Below, piece after piece: positions 1 to 7,853 of a stretch of 64,000 nucleotides of DNA. The stretch's first letter is position 1. Each line of letters starts with the position of its first letter. Origin of the DNA: Streptomyces sp. Je 1-79 (GTDB lineage Bacteria > Actinomycetota > Actinomycetes > Streptomycetales > Streptomycetaceae); contig NZ_JAMGSL010000013.1 in assembly GCF_025195125.1 (NCBI RefSeq), forward strand, positions 155,583 to 219,582, in the 5' to 3' direction. The notes below the pieces were generated by a model, which was not told the DNA's origin, did no database searches, and saw nothing but the letters and a program-made list of their open reading frames with translations. The position numbers were made by a program, and so were the translations under genes.

Positions 1-297
1 GTAGCGGGCGGCGACCAGCCAGAACCCGAGCCCGAGCGCGGCCGAGACGCCGGTGGACAGCATGAGCGCGTACGCGTTGCGGAACATGGAGTCCCCGCCG
101 GACCCGGGCCCGTCGTGGCTGTCGGAACCGGGCCCGTCCTGGCTGTCGGAGCCGCCGGAGCCGGTCTCGGACCCGGGCCCGTCGGGGCCGCCGGACCCGT
201 GCCCCTCGGGGTCGGTCTCGGACGCGAGGCGTCCGGCACCTCCTGGCCCCCGTTCCTCCTCCCCCTCCGGCCTGTGCAGCCGGACGGCCTCAGCCAC
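1..297 (-). CDS. Polysaccharide flippase (Wzx/MATE-like), N-terminal part only
   Basis: Partial gene that runs off the left edge, so only the first 99 codons are visible. The GTG at 297 is the first in-frame start and overlaps the end of the upstream aminotransferase gene (TGA at 292-290), which implies translational coupling. The first 70 or so residues are a low-complexity Gly/Ser/Asp/Pro tail with repeated GPGS-like units. A membrane segment follows, beginning MFRNAYALMLSTGVS and ending FWLVAARY. That start is typical of actinobacterial oligosaccharide flippase-like proteins, which move lipid-linked glycans across the membrane. The family call rests on about 35 residues and on the sugar-aminotransferase-like neighbour, so it is tentative; another multi-pass transporter is possible. 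Confidence 0.55.
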   Translation of the reverse strand, partial: MAEAVRLHRPEGEEERGPGGAGRLASETDPEGHGSGGPDGPGSETGSGGSDSQDGPGSDSHDGPGSGGDSMFRNAYALMLSTGVSAALGLGFWLVAARY

Positions 298-1477
298 GGT
301 CGCCGTACCGCACCGGCCGGACACCCGCCGCGCGCAGCGTCCCGATCACCTCGGCCGCCCGCAGCGGGTCCGCCGGCAGGGCGTGGCGGGCGAACCAGGC
401 CGCCGGTTCCGGCGCGGGGGAGAGGTCGGTGAAGAGCTCGCCCGCGTAGCTGTCGAGCGGCGGGTCGTACAGGTAGCCGGTGACGATCCGGCGGCGGGCG
501 AGGGCGGCGACGGCCGCGTCCCGGTCGTCGACGAGCAGCGGCACCCGGAACAGCGGCTGGGCCTCCCCGGGGTCACCCTCTCCGCCGGGCCCCCACTCAC
601 TCCTGAGCAGACGCTCCGTGCCGGCCCGGTGGGCGGCGAGCGTGGCGTCGAGGCGGGCCAGGAGCCGTCCCGTACGGCGCAGCCTGCCCCGGCCGGGGCC
701 GAGGCGGTAGTCGTGCATGTCGACGCGGACCCAGGAGTGGAAGGGCGCGAGACCGGGCGCGGCGGCGAGCGCCTGCTTCAGCTCGCCGGCCCGCAGCGGC
801 ATCCGGATCTCCTCGCGCTCCTGCTGTCCGAGCAGCCGCAGTGTGGCGTGGGCGGCCTTCACCAGACGCAGTCCGCGCACGGCGGCCTCGGCGTACGGGC
901 GTACGAGATAGGCGAGTTCGGCAGTCGTACGGGACGGGTGCAGCAACTCGTCCCGAGCGGCGGTCAGTTCGCTCCGTAGGGCCGGGTCGCCGAAGGCCAG
1001 GAAGCCGCCGGTCTTGGCGCCGGTGTGCTTGGAGAGGCTGAAGACGGAGGCCTCGCCCCAGGTGCCGACCGGACGGCCGCCGGCCGTCGACCCGATGGCG
1101 TGCGCCGCGTCCTCCAGGAGCGGGATGCCCGACGCGTCGCAGCGGGCCCGCAGTTCGGGTGCCGGGTCGGGATTCCCGTACAGATTGGTGGTCAGTACGG
1201 CGGAGAGCCCGTTCCAGACGGAATCGGGCACCGCGGCCGGGTCGATCGAGCCGTCGCGCGGGTCGAGCGGCGCCTGGACCGGACGGAGCCCGGCGGCGAG
1301 GACGACGAAGAAGATCACGTCGTCGTTGACCGGTGACATCAGCACCCGGCCGCCGGGTCTGCACCAGTGGCGCAGCGCGAGATAGAGGCCGAAGCGGCAC
1401 GACGGCACATGGAGGCACTCTCTTCCCCCGAGTCGGCCGCGCATGTGCTCTTCCAGTTCCGCGTACGCAGAAACCAT
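290..1477 (-). CDS. DegT/DnrJ/EryC1-type PLP aminotransferase family protein
   Basis: A 395-residue protein with the fold-type I layout of DegT/DnrJ/EryC1/StrS sugar aminotransferases. Visible marks are LEDAAHAIGS with the cofactor Asp near residue 123, and FSLSKHTGAKTGGF with the likely Schiff-base Lys at 150. Members normally transaminate nucleotide-linked keto-sugars in glycan or antibiotic pathways. The sequence is divergent: the usual GEGG after the lysine is TGG, and the C-terminal half is unusual, so substrate is unknown. It overlaps the flippase-like gene downstream by 8 bp and probably supplies or modifies the glycan that protein moves. The start at 1477 is an ATG, and no neighbouring gene in the window encodes a sugar dehydratase. 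Confidence 0.75.
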   Translation of the reverse strand: MVSAYAELEEHMRGRLGGRECLHVPSCRFGLYLALRHWCRPGGRVLMSPVNDDVIFFVVLAAGLRPVQAPLDPRDGSIDPAAVPDSVWNGLSAVLTTNLYGNPDPAPELRARCDASGIPLLEDAAHAIGSTAGGRPVGTWGEASVFSLSKHTGAKTGGFLAFGDPALRSELTAARDELLHPSRTTAELAYLVRPYAEAAVRGLRLVKAAHATLRLLGQQEREEIRMPLRAGELKQALAAAPGLAPFHSWVRVDMHDYRLGPGRGRLRRTGRLLARLDATLAAHRAGTERLLRSEWGPGGEGDPGEAQPLFRVPLLVDDRDAAVAALARRRIVTGYLYDPPLDSYAGELFTDLSPAPEPAAWFARHALPADPLRAAEVIGTLRAAGVRPVRYGDRG

Positions 1478-1540
1478 GCGATTCCCCCCTGAACCCCGGC
1501 CTCAATGTGGCCCATTCCGGGCGGCCCGTCAATAACGCCG

Positions 1541-1570
1541 AAGGGCCCGTCCCCTGGGGAACAGGCCCTT
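1541..1570 (-). terminator. Hairpin terminator downstream of the sigma factor gene
   Basis: Inverted repeat AAGGGCC (1541-1547) and GGCCCTT (1564-1570), with an inner CCCC-T-GGGG hairpin (1551-1559). It lies about 30 bp beyond the stop of the sigma factor gene. There is no U-tract, as is usual in Streptomyces. Confidence 0.6.
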
Positions 1571-1599
1571 TCCGTAAGGCTCTTGAGGGGTGCCGGAGG

Positions 1600-2502
1600 T
1601 CACTCCTCCAGGGTCAGCCCCTTGCGCAGCCGCCCCAGCGTCCGGGACAGCAGCCGGGAGACGTGCATCTGGGAGATGCCCAGCTCCTCGCCGATCTCCG
1701 ACTGGGTCATGCCGGCGACGAAGCGGAGGGAGAGGATGCGGCGGTCCCGGGGCGGCAGCGAGGCGATCATCGGCTTGAGGGACTCGATGTACTCGATGCC
1801 CTCGATGCCGTGGTCCTCGTAGCCGATCCGGTCGGCGAGCGCGCCCTCGCTGTCGTCCTCCTCGGGCTGGGCGTCCAGCGAGCTCGCGGTGTACGCGTTG
1901 CTGGCGGCCATGCCCTCGACGACCTCGTCGCGGCTCAGGTCGAGCTCCTGCGCGAGTTCGCCGACGGTCGGGGCGCGGTCGAGCCGCTGCGACAGTTCGT
2001 CACCGGCCTTGGCCAGGTCGAGGCGGAGTTCCTGGAGCCTTCGCGGGACGCGCACGGACCACGAGGTGTCGCGGAAGAAGCGCTTGATCTCACCGACGAT
2101 CGTCGGCATCGCGAAGGTGGGGAACTCGACGCCCCGGGCCAGTTCGAACCGGTCGATGGCCTTGATCAGGCCGATCGTGCCGACCTGGATGATGTCCTCC
2201 ATGGGCTCGCTGCGGGAGCGGAAGCGGGAGGCGGCGAACTTGACCAGGGCGAGGTTGAGTTCGACCAGGGTGTTGCGGACGTACGCGTACTCGTGCGTGC
2301 CCTCTTCGAGGGCGTCGAGCCGGGCGAACAGCGTCTTCGACAGGGCCCGCGCGTCCAGCGGGTCGACCTGGTCGAAGGGCCCGATCTCGGGGATCGGGTC
2401 GATCCCGGGAAGGTCTTCGAGGGTGGGGGGCGGAGTTACTGCTGCCGACGGCGCGTCGTGGGTCCGCGGGGCGTCGAGCCGGGGTGACATGGTCTCCTCC
2501 AT
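1600..2502 (-). CDS. sigI: SigB/SigF-class RNA polymerase sigma factor (SigI-like)
   Basis: A 300-residue alternative sigma factor of the SigB/SigF/SigG class. It shows region 2 (EDIIQVGTIGLIKAIDRFE, then FPTFAMPTIVGEIKRFFRD), region 3 with VPRRLQELR, and a region 4 helix-turn-helix ending MTQSEIGEELGISQMHVSRL. It directs polymerase to stress promoters and in this class is held by an anti-sigma kinase. The ATG at 2502 has AGGAAG upstream; an ATG at 2490 also has a good GGAGG, and the open frame extends further without a ribosome site. It is divergent from an anti-anti-sigma/anti-sigma pair. In S. coelicolor the equivalent locus, from memory of gene order, is sigI-arsI-prsI, an osmotic-stress system. 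A GGGTAG box (2572-2567) resembles a SigB-class -10, but no matching -35 is obvious. Confidence 0.85.
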   Translation of the reverse strand: MEETMSPRLDAPRTHDAPSAAVTPPPTLEDLPGIDPIPEIGPFDQVDPLDARALSKTLFARLDALEEGTHEYAYVRNTLVELNLALVKFAASRFRSRSEPMEDIIQVGTIGLIKAIDRFELARGVEFPTFAMPTIVGEIKRFFRDTSWSVRVPRRLQELRLDLAKAGDELSQRLDRAPTVGELAQELDLSRDEVVEGMAASNAYTASSLDAQPEEDDSEGALADRIGYEDHGIEGIEYIESLKPMIASLPPRDRRILSLRFVAGMTQSEIGEELGISQMHVSRLLSRTLGRLRKGLTLEE

Positions 2503-2712
2503 CGTTTCTTCCTGCTGGGGTTTGCGGCGCCTCCAAGCCGGCCGTTTCGAATGTTCTCTACTAGGCCTACCCGCTCGACACACCAGGTTGCAAGTGTCAA
2601 TTGTCCGTTTTGCGGGAGTATGTTGCAGTGTTCGGGTGCAAGACTTGACGTCTCGCTTGTATGGTTCGTGGCACGTCAACCGGCATCCGCGAGACCGAGA
2701 AGAGGCACGGGC
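2503..2712. promoter_or_regulatory. Divergent promoter region between sigma factor and its regulators
   Basis: A 210-bp gap, clearly more AT-rich than its surroundings, between two divergent units. It must hold promoters for both. The minus strand carries GGGTAG (2572-2567), like the -10 of SigB-class promoters, but without a convincing GTTT-type -35. No promoter can be assigned firmly. Confidence 0.4.
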
Positions 2713-3081
2713 ATGGACCGCCAGCACATCGGCAGCGCGCAGCCAGCAAGGCTGCGGGTCGAGGTCCGCACCGTGGGGGCGACCGAGGTCCTCACCCCGG
2801 TGGGTGAGCTCGATCACCACACGGCGGAGGTGTTGCGTGCGCCACTCGACCACGCACTGGACGCCGGCCGGTCACGGCTCGTCGTCGACTGCTCCCGCCT
2901 CGAGTTCTGCGACTCCACCGGCCTCAACGTGCTCCTCGGGGCCCGGCTGAAGGCCGACGCCGCGGGGGGAGGCGTCCATCTGACGGGGATGCGGCCGGTG
3001 GTGGCCAGAGTCTTCGAGATCACCGGTGCGGACGTCGTCTTCACCGTGCACGCCTCGCTCGCGGCGGCACTGCCCGACTGA
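2713..3081 (+). CDS. STAS-domain anti-sigma factor antagonist (ArsI-like)
   Basis: A 122-residue single STAS-domain protein. The conserved phosphorylation loop reads EFCDSTGLNVLL; the serine in DSTG is the one phosphorylated by the anti-sigma kinase in the RsbV/SpoIIAA family. In the unphosphorylated state such proteins bind the anti-sigma factor and release sigma. The ATG at 2713 follows GAGAAGAGG at a suitable distance; the upstream extension of the frame has no conserved sequence. It starts a two-gene unit with the HATPase protein at 3181 and is divergent from the sigma factor, so it is very likely the partner switch of that sigma factor. Confidence 0.85.
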   Translation: MDRQHIGSAQPARLRVEVRTVGATEVLTPVGELDHHTAEVLRAPLDHALDAGRSRLVVDCSRLEFCDSTGLNVLLGARLKADAAGGGVHLTGMRPVVARVFEITGADVVFTVHASLAAALPD

Positions 3082-3180
3082 ACGTGGCGGGTGTCGTCGG
3101 GGGAGGACCGGGCAGGAGAGCCCCGGTTTGGTCCGTTGTCTGGTGAATCTGTCTGGTGAATCGGTGAGGTGAGAGCGCTG

Positions 3181-3654
3181 ATGGACACTGCTGCCGGTGG
3201 CAGGGAGGTCGAGGAGTCGGTGGGTCCGTTCGTGGACGCCGCCGTTCTCGACGTACGCACGCTGGCGCTCGGCGCCACCAGCGGCACCGTTCCGCTCGCC
3301 CGCGACTTCACCCGGACCGCGCTGTACGACTGGGGCTGGCTGCCGGCGGCCGGCGCCGAGGCCAGGGCCGCGGCCGAGGACGTCCTGCTCGTCGTCTCCG
3401 AGCTGGTGACCAACGCCTGTCTGCACGCCGAGGGCCCCGAGGCCCTGCGCGTGGTGCGCCGGGCCAAGGTGCTGCGCCTGGAGGTCACCGACCGTGGCGC
3501 CGGGCAGCCCGCGCCGCGCACCCCGCACCGCGCCGGGCGGCCCGGCGGACACGGCATGTTCATCGTGCAGCGGCTCTGTCTCGACTGGGGGATCGACCGC
3601 ACGACGGGCGCCCCCGGCAAGACGGTCTGGGCCGAACTGGCCGCTCCGGCCTAG
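3181..3654 (+). CDS. Anti-sigma factor, RsbW-type serine kinase (PrsI-like)
   Basis: A 157-residue protein with an HATPase_c_2 (Bergerat) fold. The N box is seen in VVSELVTNACLHAEG, the first glycine box in VTDRGAGQP, and the second in GGHGMFIVQRL. Proteins of this type bind and block SigB-class sigma factors and phosphorylate the STAS antagonist. The chosen ATG at 3181 has GAGGTGAG about 8 nt upstream; a GTG at 3169 would add four residues. It lies 99 bp after the antagonist gene, and a terminator follows. Relative to Bacillus RsbW the N-terminus carries an extra 40 or so residues, as is common in Streptomyces. Confidence 0.82.
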   Translation: MDTAAGGREVEESVGPFVDAAVLDVRTLALGATSGTVPLARDFTRTALYDWGWLPAAGAEARAAAEDVLLVVSELVTNACLHAEGPEALRVVRRAKVLRLEVTDRGAGQPAPRTPHRAGRPGGHGMFIVQRLCLDWGIDRTTGAPGKTVWAELAAPA

Positions 3655-3662
3655 CATTTCCC

Positions 3663-3689
3663 CGAGGAGCCCCGGTGCGGGGCTCCTCG
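3663..3689 (+). terminator. Hairpin terminator after the anti-sigma gene
   Basis: Perfect 11-bp stem, CGAGGAGCCCC and GGGGCTCCTCG, with loop GGTGC, starting 8 bp after the anti-sigma stop codon. Confidence 0.8.
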
Positions 3690-3836
3690 CGTGCTTCCGT
3701 GCCGATCGGTGGCGCCTCCGGCTGGGGGCGCGCACTTCGGTCCTCCCTTATGTCTTCCCTCCGCAAGACCCCAGGCGTACCTTGACGCGCAATCTGATGT
3801 GCCGTCAGTAACTTCGCGGTGAGGGGTGCTTGGATC

Positions 3837-4520
3837 GTGCCGTACCGGAGGAGAACAGCGCTCACGCTGGCAGCGGCGGTTGCGGGCTCGGCGGTCCTGG
3901 CCTCGGCCCCCGCCGCCCAGGCCGCGGTCGTCGACGTGAACTACGCGTGCGAGACGAAGATCGGGCCCAAGGGTGCGGTCTCGCCCGTCGACATCAAGGC
4001 CGTCAGGAACGGCTCCTCGTACACGGTCACCATGTCCTTCGAGAAGGGCGTGTCGGACAGCCCGATCGAGCTGCCCAAGGGTGTCATGACCCCGCGCGCC
4101 GAGCTGAAGCTCGGCGGCGCCGACTCGGGCACGCTCAAGGTCAAGGGCATGCCGAACACGGTGGCCATCCCGCCCAACACCCCGATCAAGATCGGGCAGT
4201 TGACGGGAACGTACACGCCGAAGAAGAGCGGCAAGGTCACGTTCACGGCCGGCCTGCTCACCGTCCACGCACTCGGCATGGACGCGGCTGTCTGCACCCC
4301 GAAGAACAACCCCGCGCCCTCGCTGGAGCTGGACGTCACGGCCGCCGGCGGATCCTCGGACACCGGTTCCGGCTCCGGGGGCACGCCGTCCACGAGCGGG
4401 GGCGAGCTGCCGAAGACCGGCCCGCTCGACTCCGCCACGGCGCTCGGCACCCTCGGCGGCACCGTGCTGCTGACCGGCGCGGCCGGCGCGCTCTGGCTCA
4501 CGCGGCGCACGGCACGCTGA
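3837..4520 (+). CDS. Secreted surface protein with LPKTG sorting signal (one-domain member)
   Basis: A 227-residue exported protein of unknown function. It has a signal peptide (RRR, hydrophobic stretch, cut after APAAQA), a beta-rich domain at about 30-165, a Ser/Gly/Thr linker, and a C-terminal sorting signal: LPKTG, hydrophobic segment, then RRTAR. The domain contains the landmarks LGGADSGTLKVKG and the final VHALGMDAAVC. The same domain appears twice in the fourth gene of this cassette. The sorting signal predicts sortase attachment to peptidoglycan. GTG at 3837 is preferred because the signal peptide then starts at once; GTG 3819 is the alternative. Its stop overlaps the next start (TGATG), so the cassette is translated as a unit. 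Confidence 0.7.
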   Translation: MPYRRRTALTLAAAVAGSAVLASAPAAQAAVVDVNYACETKIGPKGAVSPVDIKAVRNGSSYTVTMSFEKGVSDSPIELPKGVMTPRAELKLGGADSGTLKVKGMPNTVAIPPNTPIKIGQLTGTYTPKKSGKVTFTAGLLTVHALGMDAAVCTPKNNPAPSLELDVTAAGGSSDTGSGSGGTPSTSGGELPKTGPLDSATALGTLGGTVLLTGAAGALWLTRRTAR

Positions 4521-5380
4521 TGCGGGGGGCGTGGGCCGGAACCGTGACCGCCGTCGCCGCGCTGCTCGGAGCGGTGGCGGCGGCGCCCGTGCCCGCACCC
4601 ACGCCGGGGTGGACCGCGGGCGCGGCGGCAGGGAGGCCGTACGTCTACCTCGAAGGCGCGGCGGGCAGCGTCCTGGAGGACACCCTCTCCGTGAGCAACC
4701 CGGGCGCGCGGCCGCTCACCGTACGGCTGAGCGGCCAGGGCACCCCGCTCGCCTTCGCCGCGCGGACGGTGACGGTCCCGGCGCGGACGCGGGCGGACGT
4801 GCCGTTCGCGGTCACCGTGACCGCGGGCACCGCCCTCGGCGACCACCGGGGCACCGTGACGGCGGCGGCCGACGGACGCGAGGTGCGCGTCCCGGTGCAC
4901 CTGCGGGTGAGCGGGCCGAGCCTGGCGGCGCTCACCGTCGAGAACGTACGGCTCGACGCCTCGGGCACGCTGCACTACACCCTGGTCAACCGGGGGAGCA
5001 CGGTCCTCGCGCCGCGCCTGACACTGCGCGCCGACGGCGCGTTCGGGACGCTGCTCGACCGCCCCCTCCGCTCCCCGGGGCCCACCCTGCACCCCGGCGA
5101 ACGCGCCACCCGCACCGAACCCTGGCCCGAGGCACCCGCCCTCGACTCGGTCACGGTCCGCGTCCGGGCGACCGCTCCCGGCGCCGCGGCGGCGGAGGCG
5201 CGCGCCGAGCGCGTGTTCGTCTCCGGAGGCGCGCTCACCGCCGGGGCGGGCGCCCTGCTCGTGGCGGCCGGCTCGGCCGTGCTCGTGGCCCGAAGACGCC
5301 GCGACCGGGACGTGGAAGAGCCCGGACTCCCCGTGGAGGAACCCCAGTTGGCGGACGTGACGGCAGGAGCGGACCGATGA
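4520..5380 (+). CDS. Membrane-tethered beta-sandwich protein, possibly WxLIP/DUF916-like
   Basis: A 286-residue exported protein: signal peptide in the first 25 residues, two predicted beta-sandwich domains, one C-terminal membrane helix (about 238-258), then a charged cytoplasmic tail starting ARRRRDRD. The first domain has the pattern TLSVSNPGARPLTVRL followed by a hydrophobic-strand repeat ending VPVHLRVSG. This resembles the peptidoglycan-binding DUF916 domain of WxL-interacting proteins, in which a conserved N-terminal Ig-like domain is followed by a membrane anchor. The match is by pattern only, since no search was possible. ATG 4520 overlaps the preceding stop by one base, and the last codons overlap the next ATG (ATGA at 5377). 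Confidence 0.6.
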   Translation: MRGAWAGTVTAVAALLGAVAAAPVPAPTPGWTAGAAAGRPYVYLEGAAGSVLEDTLSVSNPGARPLTVRLSGQGTPLAFAARTVTVPARTRADVPFAVTVTAGTALGDHRGTVTAAADGREVRVPVHLRVSGPSLAALTVENVRLDASGTLHYTLVNRGSTVLAPRLTLRADGAFGTLLDRPLRSPGPTLHPGERATRTEPWPEAPALDSVTVRVRATAPGAAAAEARAERVFVSGGALTAGAGALLVAAGSAVLVARRRRDRDVEEPGLPVEEPQLADVTAGADR

Positions 5381-6453
5381 GGACGAGCGGTACGGGGCGG
5401 GCGGACCGGAGCCTTCGGGCGGTGGCGGGCGTGGCGCTGGCCCTCGCCTCGCTCGTGCTCGCGCTGCTCCCCGCCGGTCGGGCGTCCGCCGCTCCGGGGC
5501 CCACGGTGGCGCTCTCGCAGACCGAGGGCGGCAAGGGTGGCGAGATCACCGTGAGCGGCGCCGGGTGGAAGCCGGGCGCGCTGCTCATGCTGCTGATCTG
5601 CGGTCAGGGCGCGCCCGGCAAGGGTGTCGTCGGTGGCACCAACTCCTGCGCCAACACCCTCGGGCGGGCCGCCACGGTCGACGCCAAGGGCGCCTTCAGC
5701 CAGAAGATGCCGGTCGCCGAACCGCCCAAGCCGTGCCCCTGCGTCGTGCACGTCGCGGGGGTCACTGGCCGGCAGGACGTGGTGGACGTGGCGTTCACCG
5801 TCGCCGGTCATCCGACCGCCCCGCTGCCCGAGGCCTCCGGCGTCGGCAGGCTCGCCGTCCTCGCCTCCGTACGCCTCGAAGGCTCCAGCGGCGTCCTCGT
5901 GTGGTTCGGCGCTCCCGCCCGCCGCGAGGTCGTCTTCACCGTCGGCAACCTCGGCCAGACCCCCGTCAAGGACCCGGTCTTCCAGGTCGGCACGAGCCAC
6001 GGCGTCTTCTCGCCGCAGTACGAGGAACGGCAGTGGCGCGGCACGATCGAGCCCGGCAGGAAGGCCCAGATCAAGCTGCCCGTCGAGCTGTCGGCGGGCG
6101 CCCACGGCGACTACGAGGTGTCGGTGCGGTACGCCGGCAAGGTCCTGGTCGACCAGCCCTGGGGGGTCGGCCGGCCGTGGGGTGTGTCGCTGTTCTGGCT
6201 GCTGCTCGCCGTCGTCGTCCCGGCCGCGCTCTTCCGGGCCGGCATGGCCGTCGTCGACCGCGTCCGCCCGGGCGGCTCCGCCGGGGCCCGTTCAGGACAC
6301 CACCGTCGCCGCACCCTCGTACGTACCCCCGAACCCGGACCCGTCCCCGAGCGGGACGACACCACGACGACCACGGTCCTGCCGTGGTTCACCCCGGACT
6401 CCGCACCGTCCGCACCGTCAGAGCACAGCCCGACGACGAAGGGACATCAGTGA
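5377..6453 (+). CDS. Membrane-anchored protein with neocarzinostatin-like Ig domain
   Basis: A 358-residue exported protein. After a signal peptide (about 1-38, cut near ASAAPGP) comes an Ig-like domain with ITVSGAGWKPGALLMLL and several cysteines, including a CPC. This pattern resembles neocarzinostatin-fold and other secreted Ig domains. A second beta domain (about 150-255) contains FTVGNLGQTPVKDPVFQV, then a membrane helix (about 268-290, VSLFWLLLAVVVPAALF) and a disordered Pro/Thr-rich tail. It overlaps the genes on both sides by 4 bp (ATGA, GTGA), which argues that the four proteins form one surface complex. Function is unknown. Confidence 0.6.
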   Translation: MRTSGTGRADRSLRAVAGVALALASLVLALLPAGRASAAPGPTVALSQTEGGKGGEITVSGAGWKPGALLMLLICGQGAPGKGVVGGTNSCANTLGRAATVDAKGAFSQKMPVAEPPKPCPCVVHVAGVTGRQDVVDVAFTVAGHPTAPLPEASGVGRLAVLASVRLEGSSGVLVWFGAPARREVVFTVGNLGQTPVKDPVFQVGTSHGVFSPQYEERQWRGTIEPGRKAQIKLPVELSAGAHGDYEVSVRYAGKVLVDQPWGVGRPWGVSLFWLLLAVVVPAALFRAGMAVVDRVRPGGSAGARSGHHRRRTLVRTPEPGPVPERDDTTTTTVLPWFTPDSAPSAPSEHSPTTKGHQ

Positions 6454-7769
6454 GCACGCAACGGAGGATGAGCGCGGCGGGAGTCGCGCTGATGCTCGGC
6501 GGCGCGGGGATCATGCTGGCCGCCAGCCCCGCTCAGGCCGCCGAGGTCTCGTACAAGACCGAGTGCATTCCGCCGGCCATCTCCGGTCTGCCACCGGTGC
6601 AGGGCACCACCAAGGTGCGGATCACGGCGCCCGCGGAGGCGAAGGTCGGCGACGAGGTCGAGGTCGTCTGGAAGACGGTCGAGGCCGCGTCGAAGAACCC
6701 CGACGTCCTCGACCTGGACAAGGACACGGTGAAGCCGACCGGTGTCGTCAAGGTCGGCGGCGCGGCGAGCGGCACGCTGAACATGGAGGGACCGCGGCAG
6801 AACCCGGCCATCCCGAAGAACAGCCCCATGGTGCTGCCGGACATGAAGGGGAAGCTGAAGCTGGAGAAGGCGGGCGAGATCACCCTCACGCCGGACAAGT
6901 ACAACATCAACGTCTCGAAGCCGATGTCGACGGACACGAAGTGCTCGCCGAAGGAGACGGTGGCGGTCGGGGCGACGATCAAGGTGACGGCGGGCGGAGG
7001 CTCCACGTCCGGTGGCTCCACGTCGGGCGGCTCCACGACTGGTGGCACCACGTCCGGCGGTACGAGTACGTCGGGAGGCTCGACGAGTACGTCGGGAGGC
7101 GGCAGTACCTCCGGAGGGGGCGGCGGGCAGACCGACTTCCCGGGCAAGGAGGTCGCGGTCCAGTTCGCCTGCCAGTCGCCCGGCCCGGCCGGCATCACCT
7201 CCAAGGTGACCATCAACGCCAAGAAGAACGGCGGCTCCTACGACCTCACGGTCAAGACCGCCAAGGGCGTCATGGACAGCCCCGCCCCGCTCCCCGCCGG
7301 CGCCCTCAAGCCCTCCATGGCGGTCAAGCTCGGCGGCGCGGACAGCGGCACGGTCAAGGTCGAGGGCCCGGCGAACGCCGCCCCGCTGGAGCAGGGCAAG
7401 CCGGTCGACCTGCCGGACATGAAGGGCACGTACAAGCCCGGAGCGAGCGGCAAGTCCACACTCAGCCCCGGCACCCTGACCATCAACGTCTCGCTCGGCG
7501 GCTCGCCGATCGTGATCCCCTGCCAGGTCAAGGGCGCCGTCCAGGCATCGCTGGAGCTCGACACGGCCAAGCAGGACGGCGGCGCGTCGGGCGGCGGTGA
7601 CGCGGCGGCCGGCGGTGGCTCCGGCAACGGCGGTTCGGGCGGCGGGCTCGCCGAGACCGGTGCCGAGGACGACGGCGCCCTGCGCGCCCTCGCCCTGGTC
7701 GCCGGCACGGTGATCCTGCTCGGCGGCGCCGTGTTCACCTTCACCCCGTGGGCGCGGCTGAGGCGCTGA
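6450..7769 (+). CDS. Secreted surface protein with duplicated domain and LAETG sorting signal
   Basis: A 439-residue exported protein. Signal peptide ends ASPAQAA. Two copies of the cassette domain follow (about 30-170 and 225-370). Both carry the landmark KxGGAxSGTxxxEG and a later LPDMKG, and the second copy also shares LGGADSGTVKVEG with the first gene. The copies are joined by a Gly/Ser/Thr linker of about 50 residues made of imperfect GGSTS units. The C-terminus has LAETG, a hydrophobic helix and RLRR. LAxTG is the form used by Streptomyces chaplins and their sortases, so covalent wall attachment is likely. GTG 6450 overlaps the previous stop. Confidence 0.7.
   Translation: MSTQRRMSAAGVALMLGGAGIMLAASPAQAAEVSYKTECIPPAISGLPPVQGTTKVRITAPAEAKVGDEVEVVWKTVEAASKNPDVLDLDKDTVKPTGVVKVGGAASGTLNMEGPRQNPAIPKNSPMVLPDMKGKLKLEKAGEITLTPDKYNINVSKPMSTDTKCSPKETVAVGATIKVTAGGGSTSGGSTSGGSTTGGTTSGGTSTSGGSTSTSGGGSTSGGGGGQTDFPGKEVAVQFACQSPGPAGITSKVTINAKKNGGSYDLTVKTAKGVMDSPAPLPAGALKPSMAVKLGGADSGTVKVEGPANAAPLEQGKPVDLPDMKGTYKPGASGKSTLSPGTLTINVSLGGSPIVIPCQVKGAVQASLELDTAKQDGGASGGGDAAAGGGSGNGGSGGGLAETGAEDDGALRALALVAGTVILLGGAVFTFTPWARLRR
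7002..7128 (+). repeat. Gly/Ser/Thr linker-coding tandem repeat
   Basis: Short degenerate direct repeats of GGCTCCACG(TCC/ACT)GGTGGC type coding for GGSTS units. They lie inside the linker between the two domains of the LAETG protein. Such stretches expand and contract easily by slippage. Confidence 0.7.
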
Positions 7770-7788
7770 CGCGGGTACGGGAAACGGC

Positions 7789-7825
7789 GGAGGGCCGCCG
7801 CACCGAGTCGGTGCGGCGGCCCTCC
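7789..7825. terminator. Strong bidirectional terminator between convergent genes
   Basis: Perfect 16-bp stem (7789-7804 with 7810-7825; GGAGGGCCGCCGCACC arm) and loop GAGTC. It sits between the surface cassette and the convergent peptide transporter gene. Confidence 0.88.
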
Positions 7826-7853
7826 GTACGTAGAGCGGTCCGGGACGGACGCG

